A stretch of 10,157 nucleotides of DNA from Chloroflexia bacterium (GTDB taxonomy: Bacteria > Chloroflexota > Chloroflexia > QHBQ01 > JADMIH01): positions 1 through 10,157 of the forward strand of contig JAICKM010000199.1 in assembly GCA_025927935.1 (NCBI GenBank). Direction: 5' to 3'. Each line of letters begins with the position of its first letter. Position 1 is the first letter of the stretch. The notes beneath the pieces were generated by a model. That model did not search any database. It was not told the DNA's origin and saw only the letters and a list, made by a program, of their open reading frames with translations. Both the position numbers and the translations under genes were made by a program. Of the stretch, positions 1 to 5,737 are shown one piece after another.

Positions 1-107
1 CCGGCCAGCTCGCGCCACGCCGCCAGCGGCCCCAGCCCATACCGCGCGGCGATGGCCGCCAACTGGTCGGGCGCGGGCCGATAGGCGGGGGCTTGCGGGC
101 CGGTCAT
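1..107 (-). CDS. Partial CDS, N-terminus only; possibly an aminoglycoside-phosphotransferase-like kinase
   Basis: The minus strand is open from an ATG at 107 to the window edge, giving 35 residues that begin MTGPQAPAYRPAPDQLAAIA and contain ARYGLGPLAAWREL. The codons are GC-rich in the style of the other genes here. A TAG stop lies in frame two codons upstream, so this ATG is the first possible start. No convincing Shine-Dalgarno site precedes it, so it may be leaderless or poorly expressed. The pattern of a short basic and proline-rich lead, an ARYGLG helix and a W-R-x-L strand resembles the start of APH-family (choline/aminoglycoside kinase fold) proteins, where the next segment would be a glycine-rich, N-R-containing nucleotide loop. 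That loop is beyond the window, so the family call is only a guess. The gene is transcribed away from the secreted-protein gene. Confidence 0.5.
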   Translation of the reverse strand, partial: MTGPQAPAYRPAPDQLAAIAARYGLGPLAAWRELA

Positions 108-579
108 AAGCTAGCAGCGGCGCCGGTTCGCGCCACGCAACCACAGATCCGCCCGCCATCTCGACACAAGTTCCGTCGCAATCCTTTAGCTGCTATTAGC
201 CCCCAGCGTTCCATGCATCCCATTGGAGCAGTATACCATAGCACGACCGGCGACGGATTCGCCGCCGATGCGCTCTGTTGTATGCAGGGGAAGCGCAGCC
301 AAGCCGCCGGTCCCAGCAGCGGGCAGGCGAGCTGATGTTTTATTACTACTAGCACTAGTCGATTTTGATACAAGATATACAATATCGGAGTCCATATGTC
401 TTTTTAGCTTGGGAGTGGCACAGGATCTGCTCTAGTAAACGCGGGCGCGATGTATCCTGACAGACGCCTGGCAATACTCCCGCATTCTGCAGAGAGGGTA
501 CCCAAGCGGGGAGTTTGCTGGCGGGTCAATATGCCGTAATCCAACGACGTACAACTACGGCTAGATAAAGGAGAAACGC
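108..579. other. Long non-coding region, lower GC, upstream of the secreted-protein gene
   Basis: These 472 bases have no ORF that looks coding: the short frames overlap each other on both strands and have no Shine-Dalgarno site or recognisable protein. Base composition is more AT-rich than in the flanking genes, most clearly at 330-410, where a small palindrome (GATAT 374-378, ATATC 382-386) and a TTGATA hexamer (365-370) sit. No -10 box at proper spacing from that hexamer is clear. The segment between the two divergent starts must hold the promoters for the minus-strand kinase-like gene and the plus-strand secreted protein, but I cannot place either with confidence. The last 90 bases look capable of folding (see 533-573). 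Confidence 0.6.
533..573 (+). promoter_or_regulatory. Leader hairpin and ribosome binding site of the secreted-protein gene
   Basis: GCCGTA (533-538) and TACGGC (556-561) can pair as a perfect 6-bp stem with a 17-nt loop. The stem ends six bases before a strong Shine-Dalgarno site AAAGGAG (567-573), itself 6 nt from the ATG at 580. This decides the start codon and leaves the site single-stranded. The hairpin could be a stabilising or regulatory 5' leader element, but a 6-bp stem may also arise by chance. The ribosome binding site is secure; the hairpin's role is not. Confidence 0.45.
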
Positions 580-1539
580 ATGAAATTTCGACGAGGAATC
601 CTAACGCTGCTAGTGGTGGCGCTCAGTGCCTTCACCCTAGCGCCGATGAGCGCCGCGGCGGCGGCACCCAGCGCACCTAGCGCAGCGAAAACCCCTTCAG
701 CTAAGACTGTTCCTATCACGGGCTCAATAACAAATGCTCCCGGAACCTTTAGCGGCGTGCTGAATCTGACCAGTTTCGCGGTGAACTCTGCCGGGCAGCT
801 TGTTGCGAACGGCACATTAAGTGGTACCGCGACAGACACGTCTGGTAATGTTCTCGCAACACTCACCGGCCAGGCTGTGCAGATTCCGGTCAACATGGCG
901 AACACGTCTGGCACCTGCCAGATTCTGCATCTGGACCTCGGCCCACTCGATCTAACCTTGCTCGGCCTGCATGTCCATCTCAATGAGGTGGTACTCGACA
1001 TTACCGCCCAACAAGGTGGGGGCATACTCGGCGATCTGCTCTGCGGCATCGCCAACTTGCTCAACGGCGGATCGCTCACAACTTTGGCTGGCCTGCTGAA
1101 TCAGGTGGTCGGCTTAGTGCAGAATCTATTCCAGAATCTCACGGCGACTGGTACAGCACTGGTCTCCGGTACGTTGAACGGGATATTCACGCTGAACCGA
1201 GTGGCCGTCCAGAACGGCCAGTTGGTAGGTATTGGAACGCTCACGGGGACGATCACCAACCTACTTGGTCAGGTTATCGGGGCGGTGACGAACACAGCGG
1301 TTACCCTACCGCTCACGGCTTCCGGTACGTGCCAGATCCTGCATCTGGACCTCGGCCCGCTCGATCTAACCTTGCTCGGCCTGCATGTCCATCTCAATGA
1401 GGTAGTGCTGGATATCACCGCCCAACAGGGCGGGGGCCTGCTCGGTGATCTGCTCTGCGGCGTTGCCAACTTGCTGAACACTGGTGCGCCGTTCAGTGCG
1501 ATTGCCCAAGTGCTGAACCGTATTCTGGCGCTACTTTAG
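580..1539 (+). CDS. Secreted two-repeat protein of unknown function
   Basis: This 319-aa protein has a classical Sec signal peptide: basic MKFRRG, a hydrophobic core at residues 7-20, and an AxA-type cleavage zone in the alanine run at 24-29. An Ala/Pro/Ser/Thr-rich linker follows to about residue 45. The mature part is two copies of one domain, about residues 48-163 and 187-302. Each opens with a Gly/Thr-rich beta-like part (GTLSGT, GTLTGT) and ends with a block containing GTCQILHLDLGPLDLTLLGL, then HVHLNEVVLDITAQ and LLCG(I/V)ANLLN. Each copy has exactly two cysteines 42 residues apart (C113/C155 and C251/C293), suggesting one disulfide per domain. Three histidines (H117, H131, H133 and equivalents) are conserved between copies. 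I recall similar C-x-I-L-x-L-x-L-G-P-L-x-L-x-L-L-G-L blocks in uncharacterised secreted proteins of actinobacteria and related groups, with no assigned function. No membrane anchor or sorting signal is seen at the C-terminus. Its lower GC sets it apart from neighbours. It is probably monocistronic, with a strong terminator 49 nt downstream. Confidence 0.9.
   Translation: MKFRRGILTLLVVALSAFTLAPMSAAAAAPSAPSAAKTPSAKTVPITGSITNAPGTFSGVLNLTSFAVNSAGQLVANGTLSGTATDTSGNVLATLTGQAVQIPVNMANTSGTCQILHLDLGPLDLTLLGLHVHLNEVVLDITAQQGGGILGDLLCGIANLLNGGSLTTLAGLLNQVVGLVQNLFQNLTATGTALVSGTLNGIFTLNRVAVQNGQLVGIGTLTGTITNLLGQVIGAVTNTAVTLPLTASGTCQILHLDLGPLDLTLLGLHVHLNEVVLDITAQQGGGLLGDLLCGVANLLNTGAPFSAIAQVLNRILALL
925..989 (+). 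repeat. Intragenic near-identical repeat, copy 1
   Basis: This 65-bp segment encodes residues 116-136 of the secreted protein. It matches 1339-1403 at 64 of 65 positions when aligned by eye; the single difference is A versus G in a synonymous proline codon. The offset is 414 bp, exactly 138 codons, so the reading frame is kept. Confidence 0.9.
1339..1403 (+). repeat. Intragenic near-identical repeat, copy 2
   Basis: This is the second copy of the 65-bp segment, in the second domain of the secreted protein. Sequence on both sides is much more diverged between the domains: the following bases already carry several synonymous changes, and the N-terminal half of each domain is only loosely similar. 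The near-identity is therefore confined to this block. Confidence 0.9.
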
Positions 1540-1587
1540 CGTCTAGAATCGGCTCAAACGCAACCAGTACAACCAAATAGAACCAGC

Positions 1588-1625
1588 GGGGAGGGAGTGG
1601 CAATCCACTCCCTCCCCTTCTTTTT
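1588..1625 (+). terminator. Intrinsic terminator of the secreted-protein gene
   Basis: GGGGAGGGAGTGG (1588-1600) and CCACTCCCTCCCC (1605-1617) form a perfect 13-bp GC-rich stem with a 4-nt CAAT loop. A T-rich tract, TTCTTTTT (1618-1625), follows directly. This is a textbook rho-independent terminator for plus-strand transcription, 49 nt after the stop at 1539. There is no A-tract on the left side, so it is not obviously bidirectional. Confidence 0.95.
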
Positions 1626-1649
1626 GCCTGGCCCACTCTATGGTATCAT
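1624..1649 (+). promoter_or_regulatory. Possible promoter of the beta-lactamase-fold gene
   Basis: A -10-like TATCAT (1644-1649) overlaps the hexamer TATGGT (1639-1644) in the short gap between the upstream terminator and the SD site at 1680. The only -35-like hexamer, TTGCCT (1624-1629), is 14 nt away, which is too close for a standard sigma-70 promoter. The position is right, because transcription must restart after the terminator, but the match is weak. Confidence 0.3.
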
Positions 1650-1689
1650 GGCTGCGCGAGAGGCAGGCACGTTAGCGACGGAGGAGCGC

Positions 1690-2775
1690 ATGGCAGAACT
1701 GGCCGATTTCGATCCCGCGCGGCTGGCGCGCGCTGGGGCCGTGGCCGAGGAGGCCGTGGCCGCCGGGCTGTATGGCGGCGCGGTGGTGGCGGTGGGCAAC
1801 CCGGCGGGCACGGTCTGGACGCACTCGGCGTCCCCCGCGCGGGTGGACGTGGACACCATCTGCCCGGTGGCGTCTGTCACCAAGCCGATTGTCGCCCTGG
1901 CGATTATGCAACTGGTAGAGGCCGGGCGGTTGCTGGTGAACGACCCGATGGCCCGCGTCATCCCGGAGTTCGGGCAGCAGGGCAAGGAGCAGATCACCCC
2001 CTGGCACCTGCTGACCCACACCAGCGGCCTGCCGGACGACATGGACGAGCTCTTCACGCAGCGCGCGCCGCCCGCGGCCTTCCTGCGCGCCGCATGCGAG
2101 CGCGGCGTCCGCTTCCCACCGGGCGCCCACTATGAATACTGCAACCTGTCCTTCGTGGTGCTGGGCGAACTGATCACCCGGCTGAGCGGGCAGCCGTACC
2201 CGGACTATCTGCGCGACCACATCTTCGCGCCCGCAGGCATGGAAAGCACGAGTTTCGACCCCGCCGCGCCGGCGCGCATGGCGGCGGTGATCTTCGAGGG
2301 CGGCCCGGAGGAGGAAGCCTACTTCCGCACCCTGGCCGCGCCCTATGGCGGCCTCTGGTCCACCGCCACCGACCTGCTGGCCCTGGGGCGCGCCCTGCTC
2401 CGCGGCAGGCCGGCGGACGCCCCGTTGCTCAGCCCCGCCGCCCTGGCGGCCATGACCCGCCTGCAGCCCGGCCTCACCAGCTTCGACACGGGCAAACCCG
2501 TGTATGCCGCGCTGGGCTGGGGCAAGCGCAGCCCCATGGGCGTGCTGCTGCCCTCCGACGCCTCGTTCGGCCACGGCGGCAGCACCGGCGCCTTCCTCTG
2601 GATCGATCCGGCCAGTGATCTGGTGTTCGTGTTCCTCGCCGCCCCGCTGCTGCCCGGCCACGCCGACATCGGCCGGCAGCGCGACGCCCAGCGCGCGCTC
2701 AACGCGGTGTACGGGGCCTTGCGGGCGCCGTTTGTTTCCTCCGCAGGACGAGACTCTTCGGTCCGCTCAGAGTGA
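1690..2775 (+). CDS. Serine hydrolase, beta-lactamase family (class C / esterase-like)
   Basis: A 361-aa penicillin-binding-protein-fold hydrolase. The nucleophile motif is S-V-T-K at residues 62-65 (context PVASVTKP), the second motif Y-C-N at 150-152, and the third H-G-G at 295-297 (context FGHGGSTG). Other family landmarks are LLTHTSGL (107-114) and the glycine-rich GLWSTATDLL (221-230). Proteins with this pattern include class C beta-lactamases, D-aminopeptidases and EstB-type esterases; the H-G-G form and lack of a signal peptide favour a cytoplasmic esterase or peptidase over a resistance enzyme, as an inference. The ATG at 1690 is chosen because GGAGGAG (1680-1686) precedes it; an in-frame start at 1597 would lie inside the upstream terminator, and one at 1648 has no SD site. 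The last residues (about GRDSSVRSE) and the stop are encoded by a dispersed palindromic repeat (2747-2776), so the natural C-terminus has been replaced or extended. It converges on the methyltransferase gene. Confidence 0.9.
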   Translation: MAELADFDPARLARAGAVAEEAVAAGLYGGAVVAVGNPAGTVWTHSASPARVDVDTICPVASVTKPIVALAIMQLVEAGRLLVNDPMARVIPEFGQQGKEQITPWHLLTHTSGLPDDMDELFTQRAPPAAFLRAACERGVRFPPGAHYEYCNLSFVVLGELITRLSGQPYPDYLRDHIFAPAGMESTSFDPAAPARMAAVIFEGGPEEEAYFRTLAAPYGGLWSTATDLLALGRALLRGRPADAPLLSPAALAAMTRLQPGLTSFDTGKPVYAALGWGKRSPMGVLLPSDASFGHGGSTGAFLWIDPASDLVFVFLAAPLLPGHADIGRQRDAQRALNAVYGALRAPFVSSAGRDSSVRSE

Positions 2776-2776
2776 T
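2747..2776 (+). repeat. Dispersed palindromic repeat, single arm, inside the 3' end of a CDS
   Basis: The 30 bases from GACGAGACTCTTCGG onward match one arm of the palindromic element seen at 5970-5999 and 9520-9549. Against the form GACGAGATTCTTCGC...GCTCAGAATGAC I count 26 of 30 matches. Only one arm is present; no partner arm is visible on either side. The beta-lactamase-fold gene reads through it and stops at TGA 2773-2775 inside it. Confidence 0.75.
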
Positions 2777-2817
2777 ACGAGTGGTGAAATCACTTCCCTA
2801 GCCCGGTCGGCCTAGGA

Positions 2818-3441
2818 TCACTTCTGGAACAGGAACGAGACCAGCCGGGGTGCGGCCTGGGCATCCTCGGCGTGCCACCACTCTTTGAGACTCAGCAGGG
2901 TGAGGCCCGCCGCCGTGGCGGCGTCGAGGAAGGCGGAGATGTGATGCACGAACGCGGGGATGGGGACGCGCGCCTGCTGCGGCCCGTAGGCGGCTTTGCT
3001 GCCCTGGTATTGCTTGAACGGGTGGAGTTCGGCGACGAAGAACCGGCCCCCCGGCGCCAGGCAGCGCGCCGCTTCGGCGAAGATGAAGTCCAGATCGGCG
3101 ATATGCTCCAGCACCAGGTTGCAGACGATGAGGTCCACCGACCCGGCGGCCACCGGCCAGGGCTGCGTGAGGTCGGCCACGGCGAAGGCGACGTGGGTGG
3201 CAAGCACGCGGGCCTGGGCCTGGCGGATCATACCCTCGGCGAAGTCAAGCGCCAGGACGCGCGCCCCGATCCCGGCCAGGAAGGCGGTGTTCTTGCCGGT
3301 GCCGCAGCCCAGTTCCAGGATGCGCGTGGCGGGTAGCGCGGCCAGGGTGGCCCTCGTCACCTGCGCATCGAGGTCGCGGGTCAGGTTGCGGTCGGTGTCA
3401 TAGGTGGCGGCCCAGGCGTTGTAGGCGTCGCGGATGGTCAT
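2818..3441 (-). CDS. Class I SAM-dependent methyltransferase
   Basis: This 207-aa protein has the Rossmann-fold methyltransferase layout. Motif I is LELGCGTGK (residues 42-50), the S-adenosylmethionine-binding glycine loop. The acidic residue D66 ends strand beta-2 (ALDFAEGM), D90 (VAD) lies near the adenine pocket, DLIVCNLVLEH (103-113) is the motif IV/beta-4 region, and CLAPGG (127-132) precedes beta-5. The length is typical of a Methyltransf_11/25-type enzyme. The substrate cannot be read from sequence; the C-terminal lid (FVHHISAFLDAATAAGL, then KEWWHAED) is of the kind found in small-molecule or quinone-type methyltransferases. The ATG at 3441 has a GGAGT Shine-Dalgarno site 5 nt upstream. 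It is the last gene of the minus-strand cluster, 36 nt after the DUF1697 gene; a small stem (GCCCGG 3455-3460 / CCGGGC 3469-3474) lies in that gap. Confidence 0.92.
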   Translation of the reverse strand: MTIRDAYNAWAATYDTDRNLTRDLDAQVTRATLAALPATRILELGCGTGKNTAFLAGIGARVLALDFAEGMIRQAQARVLATHVAFAVADLTQPWPVAAGSVDLIVCNLVLEHIADLDFIFAEAARCLAPGGRFFVAELHPFKQYQGSKAAYGPQQARVPIPAFVHHISAFLDAATAAGLTLLSLKEWWHAEDAQAAPRLVSFLFQK

Positions 3442-3477
3442 GGGCTACTCCACGGCCCGGCATATACACCGGGCGCC

Positions 3478-4044
3478 TCAGGCGTCCGGCGGCGGATATT
3501 TGGCGGCCAGTTTGCGGACGGTGGTGATGTTGCGCATGGTCGCGGGCAGACCGAGGGTCTTTTCCAGCAGCGCGCCCGACACCCGCGAGTCGCTGATGCG
3601 GGTGCGGCAGAGCCAGTAGAGTTCGCGCTCGTGGATGTGGAAGTCGTCGGTCGGCGTGCAGAGGGCGGCCACCTTGTGCCGCGCCTGCTCGCCGGGCGGC
3701 ATGGGCAGAAACGAGACGAACAGCCCGCCCTCGCCCTCCCGGTCCACGTCGGGGAAGGGCTGGTACTGGGCAACGGCGGCGAGTTCGGCGGGGGTGCGCA
3801 GGAACGTCGCCACCGCGTAGCCGAGCGCGTCGCGCAGGTGGCGCTCGATGCGCCGTTCCAGGGCCGCGGCGTCCGTCTCCGGCGTGTCGAAGATGACGTT
3901 GCCGCTGGCGATGAAGGTCGCCACATTGGCGACGCCGAGATCGGCGAAGTGCCGGCGCAGATCCTCCATCTTGACGACATGCCCGCCCACGTTGATGGCG
4001 CGCAGCAAGGCGATATAGCGGGATAGGGCGGAGGGTTGGCCCAC
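3478..4044 (-). CDS. DUF1697 family protein
   Basis: A 188-aa protein with the DUF1697 signature: YIALLRAINVGGHVVKMEDL (residues 10-29), LGVANVATFIASGNVIFDT (36-54), and a later block with FLPMPP, ELYWLCRTRISDSRVSG and a C-terminal MRNITTVRKLA. The family is about 180 residues, is widespread in bacteria and has no established activity. The start is GTG at 4044: an ideal AGGAGG (complement of 4051-4056) lies 6 nt upstream, and the family homology begins just after it. A longer reading frame runs upstream to 4326 but overlaps the DinB gene and gives an arginine-rich, non-homologous leader. It follows the DinB gene by 70 nt and precedes the methyltransferase, so it is probably co-transcribed with both. 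Confidence 0.92.
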   Translation of the reverse strand: MGQPSALSRYIALLRAINVGGHVVKMEDLRRHFADLGVANVATFIASGNVIFDTPETDAAALERRIERHLRDALGYAVATFLRTPAELAAVAQYQPFPDVDREGEGGLFVSFLPMPPGEQARHKVAALCTPTDDFHIHERELYWLCRTRISDSRVSGALLEKTLGLPATMRNITTVRKLAAKYPPPDA

Positions 4045-4114
4045 AAAAAGCCTCCTGATCGGTCCGCCCGCGCGCACGCGGCGCGGGGCGGCGGGTGGAT
4101 GTTTCGAACCCCCG

Positions 4115-4657
4115 TTAGCTTTGGGCGGGGTGGGTGATTTCCATGGCTCCGCGCGCGTCGATCCAGGCCCAGGTGCTCGTATCGGGCGGCTCCAGGCCCA
4201 GGGCGGTGATGATCGAGGCGACCTGCGTGCGATGCTCCATCGCGTGACTGGGCGCCTGGACCAGCAGGTCGGCCAACTTGTAGCGTACCGTGCCCTCGTC
4301 CCCCGTCTCGACCACCATCGTATCATTGCGCGCCGTCAGGGCCAACTTGAGCAACTCCTCATTGGCCCACTCCACGGCAGCGCGCAGCACGGCGAATCCG
4401 GCAAACGCGCCCTGCGGCGGGGGGTGGGCCGGCAACTGGCCGGTGACCCGCGACACATAATCCACTTCCGCGACGACCAGATGCCCAAGCGTCTCGTAGA
4501 TTGTGCCGTAGCCGCCCACGGTCGTGGAGTTTAGTTGCTCGGTGCTCAGGGCGGCGCAAAAGTCCAGCAGCGTCACGGTGGCCCAGGCGTTGTACTCGAA
4601 CGTGGCGGCCAGCACGCTGTGGCCGGGTTGCTCCGGCTGGGGTATCGCATAGCTCAT
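4115..4657 (-). CDS. DinB family protein (putative metal-dependent enzyme)
   Basis: A 180-aa protein with the DinB/YfiT-like four-helix-bundle pattern. The first helix carries FEYNAWATVTLLDF (residues 20-33). GHLVVAEVDYVSRVTG (58-73) gives the first metal-ligand histidine H59. HAMEHRTQVASIITALGLEPPD (138-159) gives H138 and H142 and the usual closing L-G-x-x-P-P. Three histidines of this arrangement bind Ni2+ or Zn2+ in characterised family members, some of which are thiol-S-transferases or maleylpyruvate isomerase-like enzymes; the substrate here is unknown. It is not DNA polymerase IV, despite the family name. The ATG at 4657 has GAGGTG (complement of 4662-4667) 4 nt upstream. It lies between the GyrI-like gene (81 nt before) and the DUF1697 gene (70 nt after), in the same orientation. 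Confidence 0.92.
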   Translation of the reverse strand: MSYAIPQPEQPGHSVLAATFEYNAWATVTLLDFCAALSTEQLNSTTVGGYGTIYETLGHLVVAEVDYVSRVTGQLPAHPPPQGAFAGFAVLRAAVEWANEELLKLALTARNDTMVVETGDEGTVRYKLADLLVQAPSHAMEHRTQVASIITALGLEPPDTSTWAWIDARGAMEITHPAQS

Positions 4658-4686
4658 TATTCACCTCATTCCGGTTAAGTCAGCCT

Positions 4687-4710
4687 TGTTCACACTTATC
4701 TGAACGAACA
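4687..4710. promoter_or_regulatory. Inverted repeat upstream of the DinB gene
   Basis: The gap between the GyrI-like and DinB genes holds overlapping short inverted repeats: TGTTC (4687-4691) with GAACA (4706-4710), and GTTCA (4688-4692) with TGAAC (4701-4705). The location, 30-53 nt upstream of the DinB start, would suit an operator or a weak hairpin. There is no direct evidence of a regulator or of a promoter here, and arms of 5 bp are only modestly significant. Confidence 0.2.
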
Positions 4711-4738
4711 CCTGGTCTATTCGGGTTCGCGACCACGA

Positions 4739-5248
4739 CTAGGGTGCACTGCCGTCCGCCAGGCGCATCGCCAGGGCGGTTTCCCATTTTGCGGGGTCCG
4801 GTTCCTCCTGCGGATCGGTGAGATAGGACTCGAACCGTGCGCCGAACTCGTCGCCGCGCAGGCCGGTGCGGCTGTCCCACACCAGCCCTTGCGCCGCACC
4901 CCAGTCGAGCAGCGCCGCCGTGGCCCCGACCAGGCCGGAGTAATCGCCGGTGTAGACTAGCGTGGCATAGCGCCCCGCGGGCAGCACGTCGGCGGTGATG
5001 CGATCATCGCCGGTCAGGGCCTGGGCCACCGGCACGCCCACGTCGATCTCCAGTTCGGTCTGCATGTCGATGACGCGGTAGCGAATGAGGGGCGGCCCGG
5101 CGGGTGCCACGCCCTGGCGGCCCAGCCAGCCATAGACTTCGCCCCACAGCCCCGGCAGCAGGTGGCCCCAGTTAGGCATGGGCACCCGTGTGCGCACAGC
5201 GACGTAGGGTTGCTCGGCGCGCTCCTCGACCTTTGGTTCGCTGATCAT
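4739..5248 (-). CDS. GyrI-like small-molecule-binding domain protein
   Basis: This 169-aa protein matches the GyrI-like / AraC effector-binding (SHS2-fold) pattern. It has an N-terminal strand PYVAVRTRVPM (residues 14-24), a helix LPGLWGEVYGWLGRQGV (31-47), YRVIDMQTELEIDVGVPV (57-74), the characteristic PAGRYATLVYTGDYSGL (90-106) and a final YLTDPQEEPDPAKWETAL (142-159). The domain usually binds hydrophobic small molecules; stand-alone members may be ligand sensors, sequestering proteins or, in some cases, hydrolases. No DNA-binding domain is attached. The ATG at 5248 is chosen because AAAGGAG lies about 8 nt upstream; an in-frame GTG at 5281 would add 11 residues but lacks a clear SD site. 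It lies 99 nt after the VOC gene, and a hairpin sits in that gap. Confidence 0.9.
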   Translation of the reverse strand: MISEPKVEERAEQPYVAVRTRVPMPNWGHLLPGLWGEVYGWLGRQGVAPAGPPLIRYRVIDMQTELEIDVGVPVAQALTGDDRITADVLPAGRYATLVYTGDYSGLVGATAALLDWGAAQGLVWDSRTGLRGDEFGARFESYLTDPQEEPDPAKWETALAMRLADGSAP

Positions 5249-5319
5249 GGTATGGCTCCTTTCGTCTGGTGCGGGTGTCACACAGCCTGGTGGCCGGACC
5301 CGTCATGTTGTGGGGTAGG

Positions 5320-5338
5320 GGCCGGTTTGAAACCGGCC
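5320..5338. repeat. Perfect short palindrome, REP-like or terminator-like
   Basis: GGCCGGTTT (5320-5328) and AAACCGGCC (5330-5338) are perfect inverted repeats around a single G, so an 8-bp stem with a TGA-type loop is likely. It sits 9 nt after the end of the VOC gene and 72 nt before the GyrI-like start, both read on the minus strand. There is no T-tract following it on that strand, so it is more like an intergenic REP-type hairpin or an mRNA-stabilising structure than an intrinsic terminator. Only one copy is in the window. Confidence 0.6.
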
Positions 5339-5347
5339 TGGTCGCCG

Positions 5348-5737
5348 TCACACTTGATGCAGGTTGATCAGGTTGCCGCAGCCGTCCTCAAACATGGCGT
5401 CGATCCCGCCGTATTCCATCTGCGTCGGCCCGATGCGGAACACCACGCCGTGCTCCTTCATGCGGGCCACGTCCTTCTGGATGTCGTCGGTCATGAAGGA
5501 GGTGTACGGTATGCCCGCATCGAACAGGGCCTTCTGAAAGACCGGGGCCGCCGGGTGGCTCATCGGCTCCAGCAGTAGTTCGATACCTTCGGGGCCGTCC
5601 GGCGAGACCACCGTGAGCCAGCGCGCATCGGGACCCATGGGCACATCCTGCTTCTTCACAAACCCCAACGCCTCGGTGTAAAACTTCACCGCCTTCTCCT
5701 GGTCGTCGACCATAACGCTCGCGAGTCCGATTTTCAT
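5348..5737 (-). CDS. VOC superfamily protein (glyoxalase / dioxygenase-like)
   Basis: A 129-aa protein with the paired beta-alpha-beta-beta-beta layout of the vicinal oxygen chelate fold. The N-terminal module has GLASVMVDDQEKAVKFYTEA (residues 4-23), LGFVKKQDVPMG, and GIELLLEP (51-58) with a candidate metal ligand E53. The C-terminal module has FMTDDIQKDVARMKEHGVVF (81-100) and FEDGCGNLINLHQ (116-128) with candidate ligand E117. A typical glyoxalase I histidine at the start is not evident, so a specific reaction cannot be assigned; members include glyoxalases, fosfomycin-type transferases and dioxygenases. The ATG at 5737 has AAAGGAG about 10 nt upstream. Longer in-frame starts run into the intergenic region and are rejected. 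It is the first gene of the minus-strand cluster. Confidence 0.92.
   Translation of the reverse strand: MKIGLASVMVDDQEKAVKFYTEALGFVKKQDVPMGPDARWLTVVSPDGPEGIELLLEPMSHPAAPVFQKALFDAGIPYTSFMTDDIQKDVARMKEHGVVFRIGPTQMEYGGIDAMFEDGCGNLINLHQV

Noticed and set aside
490..562. tRNA-like segment (GGTACCCAAGCGGG resembles a D-arm of a class II tRNA)
   Set aside because: No T-arm consensus (GGTTCGA-type) follows at the right distance and no acceptor stem pairs; the resemblance is limited to a few bases.
1672..2661. Long minus-strand frame of 329 codons opposite the beta-lactamase-fold gene
   Set aside because: The plus-strand protein has all catalytic motifs; the opposite frame gives a low-complexity Gly/Arg/His/Gln-rich translation typical of antisense frames in high-GC DNA.
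1690..2775. Antibiotic-resistance beta-lactamase
   Set aside because: No signal peptide is present and the motif set is shared by esterases and peptidases of the same fold, so a resistance role is not supported.
2776..2817. Bidirectional terminator between the convergent beta-lactamase-fold and methyltransferase genes
   Set aside because: Only very short palindromes (GTGA/TCAC, CCTAG/CTAGG) are present with no T-tract on either strand.
4045..4326. N-terminal extension of the DUF1697 protein to an ATG at 4326
   Set aside because: It overlaps the DinB gene, is arginine-rich, and the family homology begins right after the GTG at 4044, which has an ideal AGGAGG site.
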